NCBI GenBank assembly: GCA_964488685.1 | Contig: CAZAVY010000001.1 | Span: 56,950-120,949 of the forward strand | Direction: 5' to 3' | Length of the DNA: 64,000 nt | DNA from: GCA-001735895 sp964488685 | Lineage (GTDB): Bacteria > Pseudomonadota > Gammaproteobacteria > GCA-001735895 | In this document: positions 25,342 through 34,316 of the stretch, piece by piece | How the letters are laid out: the number at the start of each line of letters is the position of its first letter | Numbering within the stretch: position 1 is the stretch's first letter | Notes under the pieces: model-generated | What the model saw: only the letters and a program-made list of their open reading frames with translations | Databases searched by the model: none | What the model was told of the DNA's origin: nothing | Position numbers and translations under genes: made by a program

Positions 25342-26670
25342 CTATTTACGCTCAAAAACCGCCATCGACTCGATATGCGCGGTCTGGGGAAACATATCCA
25401 TAACACCCAGATGTGTCATACGGTATCCCTGGGCGCAAATAATATCAGCATCCCGCACCAGGCTGGAAGGCCGGCAGGATAGGTACACCATTCGACTGGC
25501 GTTGAATCGCCCTGCCAATCGCGCCATTTCTATTGCGCCGGAGCGCGGAGGATCGAGCAGGATCTTGTCGTATTGCAGTCGCATCCACGGAGATTCCGGA
25601 TCGGGCCGGGTCAAATCAGCGCTATAGTATTGGGTATTGTCGATGCCATTTTCCAGCGCGGATTCGCGCGCGCGACCAAGCATAGCGGAATCCACTTCGA
25701 CGCCGGTAACCCGGGCGCATCGACGCGCCATCGGCAGGGTGAAATTACCCAGGCCACAAAATAGGTCGAGCAAGCAGTCATGCGGCTGCAAGTTTAACAA
25801 AGCGAGTGCCTGCACCACCATTTTCTGGTTGATTTCACTGTTGACCTGCACAAAATCGAGCGCATTGAATGCAATCCTCAATTGCCCATCGCCCATCGGG
25901 TCCAGATGCAGTGCCTGTGTTTCGGGATACAGATTGTGCACTGTATCGGGTCCTCCGGGTTGTAGCTGGATTTGAATATTCTGCTGCCTGGAAAATTCTA
26001 TCAGTTGCTCACGATCGCTTTCAGACAGGGGTTGTAAGTGACGAAAAACGAGCTGGACCCGTTCGGTGTCGGCGGCAACTTCGATCTGAGGTATCTGTGA
26101 ACAGGCATCGAGACCGCCAATCAATTCGGAAAGCAGATCAAGTTTGTGCCCTACTTCGGGTAACAGGACTTCACATCGATGCATATCGGCGATGAAAGTA
26201 GTATTTCGTTCACGAAATCCAACCAGCACCCGGCCCTTTTTTTTGACATACTTGACGCCAAGGCGGGCTTTTTTCCGGTAACCCCAGGCGGCCCCACGCA
26301 ACGGCGGCAATATTTCTCCAACTCCAATACCGGCATGGGTCATCATATCCAGTAACGACTGCTGTTTGAGCGATACCTGGTCGTCACTGTTGAGATACTG
26401 CAGGCTACAACCACCACAGACCTCGAATGATTCGCAATGAGGGGAAATGCGCTGAGGCGAGGCTTCGATGACATCGAGCGTCCTTGCCTGATCGAAATTC
26501 CGGGTACTCCTGACACCCTGGATACGGACTTTTTCACCGGTCAAGGCACCAGACACAAATACCGTTTTCCCATTCACATGAGCAATCCCGCGTCCTTCGT
26601 GTGACATCGATTCGATGGTAACTTCCCTCGGTTCGGGTAGTTTTTTGCGTCGACCGCGCCTAGTTCGCAT
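25342..26670 (-). CDS. rlmD: RlmD, 23S rRNA (uracil-1939) C5-methyltransferase
   Basis: Methylates U1939 of 23S rRNA using SAM. The protein has 442 residues: a TRAM RNA-binding domain (about 10-70), a 4Fe-4S site with cysteines in HCESFEVCGGCSLQYLN and in the HRCEVL segment, and a Rossmann domain with LLDLFCGLGNFTLPMA. Asp/Pro residues lie in LLDPPRSG, and the nucleophilic cysteine is in YLSCRPSSLVRD. The family normally reads SCNP; Arg replaces Asn next to the catalytic Cys. It lies 14 nt after the exonuclease gene. A MazG/RelA continuation, usual in gammaproteobacteria, is missing. Confidence 0.94.
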   Translation of the reverse strand: MRTRRGRRKKLPEPREVTIESMSHEGRGIAHVNGKTVFVSGALTGEKVRIQGVRSTRNFDQARTLDVIEASPQRISPHCESFEVCGGCSLQYLNSDDQVSLKQQSLLDMMTHAGIGVGEILPPLRGAAWGYRKKARLGVKYVKKKGRVLVGFRERNTTFIADMHRCEVLLPEVGHKLDLLSELIGGLDACSQIPQIEVAADTERVQLVFRHLQPLSESDREQLIEFSRQQNIQIQLQPGGPDTVHNLYPETQALHLDPMGDGQLRIAFNALDFVQVNSEINQKMVVQALALLNLQPHDCLLDLFCGLGNFTLPMARRCARVTGVEVDSAMLGRARESALENGIDNTQYYSADLTRPDPESPWMRLQYDKILLDPPRSGAIEMARLAGRFNASRMVYLSCRPSSLVRDADIICAQGYRMTHLGVMDMFPQTAHIESMAVFERK

Positions 26671-26684
26671 TTCTCATCAACGAG

Positions 26685-27458
26685 TTAAACATCGAGCCAG
26701 GCAGATTCGAAATCGAGTAAATGCTGCATGCCAGAATTTTTTAATTCCTCGCGTACGAGCTGGCATTCGGCCCGGTACCGGGTAGGATCGAAATGGCCAC
26801 GACTGCGTTCAAAATTGAGAAACACCAGGTAGGTATTGAGCGCATCCGTTTCACAATAGTTACGAATCTCATTGATTTCGCCTTTTTGATACGCATCCCA
26901 CACCTTTGATCCACTCATTCCCATTTTCCCGGGAAATCCACACAGGCCCGCTATTTCGTCTAGCGGTGCATTTGCGCGCGGCTGATAGGCCGCGAGCACA
27001 TCCATCAGGTCGGTGTGCCGGTCATGGTATCGACTGATATAGTTGTTATATCGAAAGCTGGTATCGTTCTGACCGGTTTCCCAGTAGTGCGCCGCGTTAA
27101 TCGGGTATAACAGGCTACGGTAGTGGATCACCGGCAGGTCAAAACCGCTACCATTCCAGGACACCAGTCGCGGTGTATACCGCTCTATACCGCTATAGAA
27201 GCGTTGTAACAGATCCTGTTCATCCGAGTCCTTGTCTCCAAGCGACCATACCTTGAACTGATCCCGGGTACGAAGCACAGCCGAAATGGCAATCACTCGA
27301 TGTAGATAATGGCGCAAAAATTCATTACCCGACTGCTGTCGACGCAGTTGGAAAGCCGCCCGGGCGACATCATCATCGGACAAACCGTGCAAATCGTATA
27401 TCTTTCGACAGCCATCGATATCTGGAATAGTTTCAATATCAAAAACTAAAACATTCAT
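26685..27458 (-). CDS. Predicted 3'-5' exonuclease, DEDD/PolB-like
   Basis: 257 residues from the ATG at 27458 (MNVLVFDIETIPD); the frame is open to 27521 but that would overlap cysM and add non-family sequence. Acidic DEDD positions are visible: FDIET at the N-terminus, SWNGSGFDLPVI, and the later NYCETDALNTYLVF. HTDLMDVLAAY lies between. This is the family of stand-alone PolB-type proofreading-like exonucleases. It sits between cysM and rlmD as a likely three-gene operon. Its physiological substrate is unknown. Confidence 0.85.
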   Translation of the reverse strand: MNVLVFDIETIPDIDGCRKIYDLHGLSDDDVARAAFQLRRQQSGNEFLRHYLHRVIAISAVLRTRDQFKVWSLGDKDSDEQDLLQRFYSGIERYTPRLVSWNGSGFDLPVIHYRSLLYPINAAHYWETGQNDTSFRYNNYISRYHDRHTDLMDVLAAYQPRANAPLDEIAGLCGFPGKMGMSGSKVWDAYQKGEINEIRNYCETDALNTYLVFLNFERSRGHFDPTRYRAECQLVREELKNSGMQHLLDFESAWLDV

Positions 27459-27471
27459 AAACAGACCCGTA

Positions 27472-28356
27472 TCAGGGATTTTCAAAAACCCCGGTAGTGA
27501 GGTAACGATCACCCCGGTCACAGATTATTGTCACGATATGCGCATTTGATAACTCCTGTGCCAGCCGCAGACTGGCGCAAACTGCGCCGCCCGAAGATAT
27601 ACCGCAAAAAATTCCTTCCCTGGCGGCAAGTTCGCGCGTGAATTCCTCGGCTTGTTGGCGCGACACATCGATGATTCGATCGACCGCTTCAGCCCGGTAT
27701 ATACGCGGAATATATTCAACCGGCCATCGCCGGATTCCCGGGATCGAAGAACCATCTGCGGGTTGTACACCGATAATTTCGATCCCGGGATTTACTTCTT
27801 TAAAGAATCTAGCACAACCCATAATAGTGCCGGTGGTTCCCATGGCGCTAACAAAGTGGGTTAGCTCGTGATTTGTCTGGCGCCAGATTTCAGGCGCCGT
27901 TGTTTCGTAATGCGCGCGCGGGTTATCTTCATTGGCAAACTGATCGAGCATCTTTGCCTTTCCCTGCGCATTCATTTGTTCGGCAATATCCCGCGCTTTA
28001 ACCATGCCTTCTTCTTTACTGACGAGAATAATTTCGGCACCTAAGGCGCGCATCGTCGTGAGTCGTTCGTGGCTCATATTGTCGGGCATGATCAACTTCA
28101 TGTGGTAGCCACGCGTCGCCGCCACCATCGCCAACGCAATTCCGGTATTTCCGCTGGTTGCTTCGACCAGGACATCACCGGGTTTGATTTCGCCACGCGC
28201 TTCGGCATGCTTGATCATACTGTAGGCAGGTCGATCCTTGACCGAACCCGCGGGATTATTGCCTTCGAGCTTTACCGAAATCCGGTTGCCTGCACCCGCC
28301 TCAAGGCGTTGCAATGTCACCAGCGGGGTATTTCCGATATAATCTTGTACATGCAT
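27472..28356 (-). CDS. cysM: CysM, cysteine synthase B
   Basis: PLP enzyme making cysteine from O-acetylserine and sulfide or thiosulfate. The protein has 294 residues, the CysM length, with no CBS domains. PLP lysine Lys40 lies in NNPAGSVKDRPA, followed by EATSGNTGIALAMVAA and the later GISSGGAV phosphate loop. WRQTNHELTHFVSAMGTTGT is closer to CysM than CysK. Together with the cystathionine pair at 18236-20845, the organism has both direct and trans-sulfuration routes to cysteine. It is divergent from the TonB receptor; the 97-nt gap shows no clear regulatory site. Confidence 0.92.
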   Translation of the reverse strand: MHVQDYIGNTPLVTLQRLEAGAGNRISVKLEGNNPAGSVKDRPAYSMIKHAEARGEIKPGDVLVEATSGNTGIALAMVAATRGYHMKLIMPDNMSHERLTTMRALGAEIILVSKEEGMVKARDIAEQMNAQGKAKMLDQFANEDNPRAHYETTAPEIWRQTNHELTHFVSAMGTTGTIMGCARFFKEVNPGIEIIGVQPADGSSIPGIRRWPVEYIPRIYRAEAVDRIIDVSRQQAEEFTRELAAREGIFCGISSGGAVCASLRLAQELSNAHIVTIICDRGDRYLTTGVFENP

Positions 28357-28453
28357 AGTAAAAATGACTAAACCAGGACGGGGATTGGAACCAGCTATTT
28401 TACTTTAATGCGGAATCGCAGATAAGCGATTTCTTAAAGCCAAGGAGAGATTT

Positions 28454-30433
28454 TTGCTATCGATTCAACGCCTTTTATTATTGTTTCTGCTGTCGACCCA
28501 GGTAACGGCGTATGCACAAACTAACGAGGCCACCGCCGAGGATTTCTTTGAAGACTCGCCCTTGATTCTGACCGCATCGCGGATGTCAAAACCACTGCTG
28601 GAATCCCCGGCCAGCGTTAGCGTAATCAGCCGCCAGATGATCGAGTCTTCGGGCATTCGTGAAATTGCCGAACTGTTTCGACTGGTACCTGGATTCGTGG
28701 TGGGGTTTCACAGTGGCCATGCGCCTGCCGTCACTTACCAGGGCCTGGGACTGGAATTTGGTCGCCAGATACAGGTATTGATCGATGGCAGATCGGTATT
28801 TATTCCGTCTTTCGGTGGCGTACCCTGGTCTAACCTGCCGCTGTTGATCGAAGATATCGAGCGAATTGAAGTCATTAGAGGACCCAATGCCGTTACTTAC
28901 GGGGCCAATGCGTTTCTGGCAACCATCAATATCATTACCCGTCACGCTGCCGAAGACCTCGGCGCCCAATATTCGGTCACCGTGGGCGACAATACCAACC
29001 CCGATATCGAAGATGCCTATTTCCGCATCGGGAGTCACCACCAGATACTCGATTGGCGTCTGAGCATCGGCGCCATAAACGATGAAGGGTTTAGCGACAT
29101 CAATGATTCCAAGCGCATCGCAAAGATCAATTTTCGAATGGATCTGGAATCGAGCAGCAATCAATTCTGGACTTTGCAGCTCGGTTCCAGTGATAGCGTT
29201 GCGGGGCGTGGATTCCCACCCTCCCCCGACACTACGACCGATATCGAACGCGATGAAGAAGCGACCAACCAATATTTCAGCTTGCAATGGGAAGGTGTCT
29301 GGGGCTCGAGAACCTCAATTGCCCGTTTGACACACACTCGTCAAGAAGTAATCGACCACTATGATCCAGGCCCGTTTACACTGCAACTGGACGCGGGCGC
29401 TTTTCCCGGAGTAACCACCTTGATCGATTTTGACCGCAATTCCGAACGTACCGAACTTGAGTTCACCCAAACCGATGACATCAATGACAACCTACGTCTT
29501 GTCTACGGCGGCAGCCTGCGACAGGACAGGGTTAAATCTATCTTTTTGCTGAATAGACGAAATTTTCAGGATGTCGAAAGTAATCGACTGTTCGGGGGCA
29601 TCGAGTGGCGATTTGGTAGAAACTGGTTACTCGATATCGGCGTTATGCTGGAGGATTCAACCCTGACTGAACGCGAGAATTCGCCCCGTATATCGCTGAT
29701 TCGAAAATTCGGCAAAACCCATGCATTGCGCCTTGTGGCATCAACCGCTAAACGTAACCCGATTCTTTGGGAGTTCGATGGAGAAACCGAGTTTACGGTA
29801 AATATTCCGTTGTTCGGCACCGTCGTCGTCCCCACATGGTTCGGCAACGACGGCATTGAACCGGAAAGCATTGAATCTTACGAAATAGGTTTGCGCAGTC
29901 ATTTCGGGGCCGGGTGGGCAAGTGATATCAAGATTTTCAGATATGATATTGACGATCACATTGTAAACACAACAAGCCCGATCGACACGGGTCCACTGCT
30001 AGGCGTTATACCGGTTGGCACCCCGGTCAACGGCGAATCCACGAAGGTGACAGGGATAGAGGTAGCGCTCGATTACGCAGTTGACAATCAACTGGAACTG
30101 CACACCGGGTTCAGTTTCGTCGACACCGACTCGAGCCTGCGAGACCTGCAGGAGTCATTTCCCGAGTACACCGCTTTTATCAGCGCGCGATACCGGGTAA
30201 ATTCCAAACATGAAGTATTTGCGGCTTACTATTATCTGGACGAAATTAGCTGGCTCGATAGCAGTTCGACCACGCCGAGCGCAAATCGACTGGATTTACG
30301 CTATGCCTATAAACTGACCGGTGCCTTTCAACTGGAAATTATCGGCCAGAATCTGATCGAGGACATCGAAGACTACGAAGATGAAAATATTCACGACCAG
30401 GTGATGTACCTGAGGTTGTCTGGCGGATTTTAA
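28454..30433 (+). CDS. TonB-dependent outer-membrane receptor
   Basis: 659 residues from a TTG start with AAGGAG six bases upstream. A signal peptide (cleavage near AYA/QTN) precedes a plug domain at about 35-155: LILTASRMSKPLLESPASVS as a TonB-box region, IEVIRGPNAVTYGANAFLAT, and INIITR. A 22-strand type barrel follows, ending in phenylalanine (LRLSGGF). The ligand cannot be told; there is no Fur-like box upstream. The two following genes, a periplasmic binding protein and a hybrid kinase, follow with 7 nt and a 4-nt overlap, so the three form one transcription unit for detecting or importing a ligand. Confidence 0.9.
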   Translation: MLSIQRLLLLFLLSTQVTAYAQTNEATAEDFFEDSPLILTASRMSKPLLESPASVSVISRQMIESSGIREIAELFRLVPGFVVGFHSGHAPAVTYQGLGLEFGRQIQVLIDGRSVFIPSFGGVPWSNLPLLIEDIERIEVIRGPNAVTYGANAFLATINIITRHAAEDLGAQYSVTVGDNTNPDIEDAYFRIGSHHQILDWRLSIGAINDEGFSDINDSKRIAKINFRMDLESSSNQFWTLQLGSSDSVAGRGFPPSPDTTTDIERDEEATNQYFSLQWEGVWGSRTSIARLTHTRQEVIDHYDPGPFTLQLDAGAFPGVTTLIDFDRNSERTELEFTQTDDINDNLRLVYGGSLRQDRVKSIFLLNRRNFQDVESNRLFGGIEWRFGRNWLLDIGVMLEDSTLTERENSPRISLIRKFGKTHALRLVASTAKRNPILWEFDGETEFTVNIPLFGTVVVPTWFGNDGIEPESIESYEIGLRSHFGAGWASDIKIFRYDIDDHIVNTTSPIDTGPLLGVIPVGTPVNGESTKVTGIEVALDYAVDNQLELHTGFSFVDTDSSLRDLQESFPEYTAFISARYRVNSKHEVFAAYYYLDEISWLDSSSTTPSANRLDLRYAYKLTGAFQLEIIGQNLIEDIEDYEDENIHDQVMYLRLSGGF

Positions 30434-30440
30434 CAGGCCA

Positions 30441-31367
30441 ATGAAAAAAGGAATTGTAGCTATGAGCTGGCTTAAGGGACTAATTCTAAGCTTTTTACTG
30501 TTTTCACCCATGTGCCTGTGGGCCGCACCGCAAGGCGTGAATCAACTAGTTATCGTGAAAAGCAGTAACAATACCTATTTTGACCAGACCGCAACCACCC
30601 TGATTAAACATATTGATCCGGGTATCCAGTTCAAGATTGTGTTGGCGCAGGATTTATCCCGTTTTTCAGGCCAGCAATCCGAGCAAATCCTTTTTGTCGC
30701 CCTTGGTAAAGCGGCGGTTGTTGCACTCAACAAACTCGATTTCGAGCCGAATTCAATCAACGCATACCTCACACATGAACAATACAGACTTTTAAAACTC
30801 GAAAAACAGACCACGGTACTACTGAACCAGCCATTGTATCGCTACCTCGCGTTTTGCAAGTTCATGCTTGGATCCGAGTCAATCGGGATTATCACCGATA
30901 AAGGCGCCGAACCGTTTCAAGAGCAGGTTAGAACGCTAAAAGGAATCCAACTGAGACTAAACACCTACCAGATAGATCCGGATAACAAACTACTCCCCGT
31001 GCTGCGCGATCTACTCAGGCAGAACGATGTCCTGTTAATGCTTCCACGTCAATCAGTTTACAACCGGGACACGCTCAAAGGCGTTTTACTCACCAGTTAT
31101 CGAAGCCGCAAACCGGTCATAAGCTACTCACCAGCCCATGTTAAATCAGGAGCACTGGCCTCAATTTACTCATCCCCGGTGGATATCGGTAGACATCTGG
31201 CGCTCCTGGTTCACCAGAAATTGCGTCATCAAACTACTACCGGCCCAGTGTTTGAGTTTGCACGGTTTTATTCGATTACGAAAAACCGGAGGGTAGCACG
31301 CGCACTCGGAATAAACTTACCTGAAGAACGGGATATACGCTCAAAACTGGACAGGTTAGGACAATGA
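30441..31367 (+). CDS. ABC-type substrate-binding-like periplasmic protein (ABC_sub_bind family)
   Basis: 308 residues: a signal peptide (LILSFLLFSPMCLWA/AP), then two alpha/beta lobes resembling the periplasmic binding family that includes TrpX-type proteins. Segments include LFVALGKAAVVAL, SESIGIITDKGAEPFQEQV and VLLMLPRQSVYN, then KPVISYSPAHVKSGALAS. No permease or ATPase is nearby. It ends in an ATGA overlap with a hybrid kinase, suggesting it presents a ligand to the kinase's periplasmic domain, rather than feeding an importer. Family assignment is by pattern only. Confidence 0.75.
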   Translation: MKKGIVAMSWLKGLILSFLLFSPMCLWAAPQGVNQLVIVKSSNNTYFDQTATTLIKHIDPGIQFKIVLAQDLSRFSGQQSEQILFVALGKAAVVALNKLDFEPNSINAYLTHEQYRLLKLEKQTTVLLNQPLYRYLAFCKFMLGSESIGIITDKGAEPFQEQVRTLKGIQLRLNTYQIDPDNKLLPVLRDLLRQNDVLLMLPRQSVYNRDTLKGVLLTSYRSRKPVISYSPAHVKSGALASIYSSPVDIGRHLALLVHQKLRHQTTTGPVFEFARFYSITKNRRVARALGINLPEERDIRSKLDRLGQ

Positions 31368-34090
31368 AGCGCCTTGGTATCAAATTTCAGATTTTGTTGA
31401 TCACGCTGATTCCGGTGTTTATGATTGATCTGTTTTTTACCTATAAGCATATCAACGGCAGTATCGAGCAAGCCAATGAACTTCTTCGGAGCAAAGGCCA
31501 GATCATCGCCCGGCAGATTGCCGGCGCCTCGGAATTCAACCTGTTTACCGGCAACGATAACCAGATCCAGTACCAGCTTAGCCAGTCGGTAGATACCAAC
31601 GACATTGTACTGGCGTCGGTTTACGACTGGCAGGGAAAAATGATAGCTGAATCGGTCTCGCCTTTATTTAAACAAGCGCAAGCGACCGAGTATCATTACT
31701 TTCGCCAGGCCATCATGTCCCAAAGCATTGAACATTCAGACGTCTTTACACCCGAATTTGAAGGCGTTCGTCAATCCAGAATCCTGGGCTGGGTACATCT
31801 CTATATCTCTCGCCAGCAGCTGCAACGAACAACTCGGCAAATTATTGTCGATTCCATCGTATTTTTTGTCACAATTCTGATCATAGCGATAATCCTGACT
31901 GTTGTTATCAGCCGTCGAATCACACAGCCGATTTTCCGGTTAATGGAACATTTGAAGCTCGTCGAGACTGGGCAACTCGGAAAAACAATCGCCCCTACGG
32001 AAGCCAATGAAATCGGTGCGGTACAAAAAGGCTTCAACCGTATGACCCATGCACTGCTCGCCAATCGTCGACATCTGAACCTTCGAATCCAGCAGGCAAC
32101 CCAGCAGCTCAATGAAGCAATTACCGACCTGGAAACCAAAAATCGCGAACTGGGATTTGCTCGAGACGAAGCACAGAACGCGAACCGGACCAAGTCTGAA
32201 TTTCTCGCCAATATGAGTCACGAAATACGCACCCCAATAAATGGTATCAAGGGTTTTATCAGTTTACTGAGCCAATCGGAACTGGATCAATCACAACAAC
32301 GCTACGTCGATATAGTTCTGAAGTCGACCAGCGACCTGATCAGTATCGTTAACGAAATCCTGGATTTTTCGAAAATGGAATCGGGTAAATTACATATCGT
32401 CGACGAGGAGTTTGACCTTTACGAAGTCATAGAACAGACCCGCGACATACTTTTTATCAATGTGCTGACAAAAAACATTGATTTAAATCTAATCATATAC
32501 AGCGACACTCCACGCCGGGTGGTTGGAGACAAACTGAGGCTGAAGCAGATTTTGTTAAATCTGATCGGCAATGCGATCAAGTTCACCGACCAGGGTCAGG
32601 TCGTTATTAAGGTCAGTCTTAAAGACAGTAATTCCGACCAGTTCGTCGTCGAAATTTCTGTCGAGGATACTGGAATAGGCATTTCAGAACAGGATCAGCG
32701 AACCCTTTTCCAGGCTTTCAGCCAGGTTGAAAGTTCCGCTACGCGACGTTTTACCGGAACAGGATTGGGTCTGGTGATCAGTAGCAACCTCGCTAGCCTG
32801 ATGTGCGGTGATATCAGCATGCATTCGACACCTGGAGAAGGATCGAGGTTTACGCTACAGCTACCCTTCAAGTATGGCAGCAAACACGAAATGGCGGATT
32901 CCTGCGAGGCAGAAATGCCGAATGCACTGATATTTGCCGCCACCAATAATTGCCTTATGGAAACCCGCAGCCTGTACGACAGATCCGGGGTGAACACCGA
33001 GTGCCACCTGATCGACAATCTAAAGGGAAGCGATCCTGTCACGCAATGCATTCGGCGCAACCTCGCCTATATCGATATACTGGTATTTGATTTACGCCAT
33101 ATAAATATTGATCTGGAGAAAGTGCTTGATCAGGAAATTGCCGACGCTGTGCGCATCATTTTCATGGATTATGACCAGGTTTCCGAACTACCGGTTACCC
33201 TACGCCGGGTAGAATTTGCTTCAATTATCAATACCACGGAATCGATCGAAAAACTTGTCAGCAGGAATAGCGAACCCGACCCTGAAATATCTCCCATTGA
33301 CCCGCAGCCTCGATCTCCAAGCAAAAGAGTACTGCTGGTGGATGACAACCAGGTAAATCTGCAGCTCGCAAGCGAATTAATTCGACTGTGGGGGCACGAT
33401 GTCATCGCGCTAGATCATGGGAGCAAATTACTGGAAACCTATGAGCATCGGGAATTCGACCTGATCATTCTCGATATCCAGATGCCCGATATTGACGGCA
33501 TCAGCCTGCTGCACATGATGCGGGAACTTAAACCCGCAGACCAGACTCCAGTTGTCGCATTAACCGCTAATGTATTGAACGACGAAGCCGGGCGACTGAT
33601 CGAACTGGGATTTGACTATTTCGTCGGCAAGCCAATCGATGAAGATAAATTTCGTTCGTTATTGGACGGGAGCCCACAACGCCAGCAATCGACAGAAAAT
33701 AAACCGCATGAACCCGAACATAACCCTGATTGTTCGGTTGACTATGCAAAATCATTGGCCCTTTCTGCGGAAAACGAATCACTGTTGAAGCAAATTTTCG
33801 AGATAATCCAGCGTGATATTCCAGATCAACAACTGCAACTTAGCAATGCACTAGCCCAGCTAGACCAGGATAAGCTTGCCGCAATTGTACATAAACTTCA
33901 TGGCGTTACCTGTTATGCAAGCCTGCCTCGCTTGCGTCGCAGGGTACTGGGATTTCAGCAACGCCTGGCCCATGACAGTAGCGCCCCGCTGGATAAGTCG
34001 GTGCAAAAATTGAACGAGGAGCTGGGGTTGGTAAAACTGGAGGTAGGACGCTTGCTGGAACAAATGGATGCCGAAGGGATATCCAGCTAG
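31364..34090 (+). CDS. BarA/GacS-like tripartite hybrid sensor kinase
   Basis: 908 residues, the size of BarA. Order: membrane helix (about 8-27), a periplasmic sensor (about 28-160), membrane helix (about 163-185), HAMP (about 186-240), a short coiled coil, HisKA with phospho-acceptor His286 in NMSHEIRTPINGIKG, and HATPase with NAIKFTD and DTGIGI. Then come a degenerate receiver-like spacer, a true receiver with Asp704 in IILDIQMPDIDG, and an Hpt domain with His843 in IVHKLHGVTCY. This is a complete His-Asp-His relay needing only an external response regulator, which is not in the window. ATGA coupling with the binding protein suggests a shared signal. The TAG stop overlaps a MITE-like end. 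Confidence 0.92.
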   Translation: MKRLGIKFQILLITLIPVFMIDLFFTYKHINGSIEQANELLRSKGQIIARQIAGASEFNLFTGNDNQIQYQLSQSVDTNDIVLASVYDWQGKMIAESVSPLFKQAQATEYHYFRQAIMSQSIEHSDVFTPEFEGVRQSRILGWVHLYISRQQLQRTTRQIIVDSIVFFVTILIIAIILTVVISRRITQPIFRLMEHLKLVETGQLGKTIAPTEANEIGAVQKGFNRMTHALLANRRHLNLRIQQATQQLNEAITDLETKNRELGFARDEAQNANRTKSEFLANMSHEIRTPINGIKGFISLLSQSELDQSQQRYVDIVLKSTSDLISIVNEILDFSKMESGKLHIVDEEFDLYEVIEQTRDILFINVLTKNIDLNLIIYSDTPRRVVGDKLRLKQILLNLIGNAIKFTDQGQVVIKVSLKDSNSDQFVVEISVEDTGIGISEQDQRTLFQAFSQVESSATRRFTGTGLGLVISSNLASLMCGDISMHSTPGEGSRFTLQLPFKYGSKHEMADSCEAEMPNALIFAATNNCLMETRSLYDRSGVNTECHLIDNLKGSDPVTQCIRRNLAYIDILVFDLRHINIDLEKVLDQEIADAVRIIFMDYDQVSELPVTLRRVEFASIINTTESIEKLVSRNSEPDPEISPIDPQPRSPSKRVLLVDDNQVNLQLASELIRLWGHDVIALDHGSKLLETYEHREFDLIILDIQMPDIDGISLLHMMRELKPADQTPVVALTANVLNDEAGRLIELGFDYFVGKPIDEDKFRSLLDGSPQRQQSTENKPHEPEHNPDCSVDYAKSLALSAENESLLKQIFEIIQRDIPDQQLQLSNALAQLDQDKLAAIVHKLHGVTCYASLPRLRRRVLGFQQRLAHDSSAPLDKSVQKLNEELGLVKLEVGRLLEQMDAEGISS

Positions 34091-34100
34091 GAGTTTGTCG
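34087..34100 (+). repeat. MITE-terminus-like motif at kinase stop codon
   Basis: CTAGGAGTTTGTCG matches the terminal repeat of the element at 47790 (CTAGGAGTCTGTCG) at 13 of 14 positions, again with TAG serving as the stop of the upstream gene. It lies exactly where the kinase meets the pdxJ remnant, so it may mark an insertion or deletion scar. Confidence 0.35.
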
Positions 34101-34303
34101 TTTCCGTGATATCGACACCGTTTCCGAATTTCATCGCCCCGGGCGTCGGCGTAATGCCCGGTATGAATTTCGATACAGGGCGCACCACATTCAATAGCGG
34201 CATCGATTTGCTCACGGCTGACATCGATAAATGGCGATACCCGAGTCCCGACATCGGCCAGGCGTACGCAACTATCCCGAACCTGATCGATTTGACCCCC
34301 AGG
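34088..34303 (-). pseudogene. pdxJ: PdxJ (pyridoxine 5'-phosphate synthase) internal fragment
   Basis: In a frame without a start codon the minus strand reads GGQIDQVRDSCVRLADVGTR, SPFIDVSREQIDAAIECGAP and CIEIHTGHYADARGDE. This matches the middle of PdxJ (about residues 115-175 of some 240). The first half and the end are missing; a TGA lies just upstream in frame, and the sequence dissolves into the 3' end of the convergent kinase gene. pdxJ normally follows recO, so this is the original position and the gene was lost here. An unrelated 77-residue ATG frame (34087-34320) covers the same bases in another phase and is not credible. Confidence 0.8.
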
Positions 34304-34316
34304 GTAATCGGGTTCT

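Noticed and set aside
25595..25610. Match of about 11 bases to the tRNA-Arg 3' part (TCGGGCCGGG) as a possible attR
   Set aside because: It lies inside the conserved coding part of rlmD and is too short; no direct repeat of the full tRNA end was found, so no integrative element is claimed.
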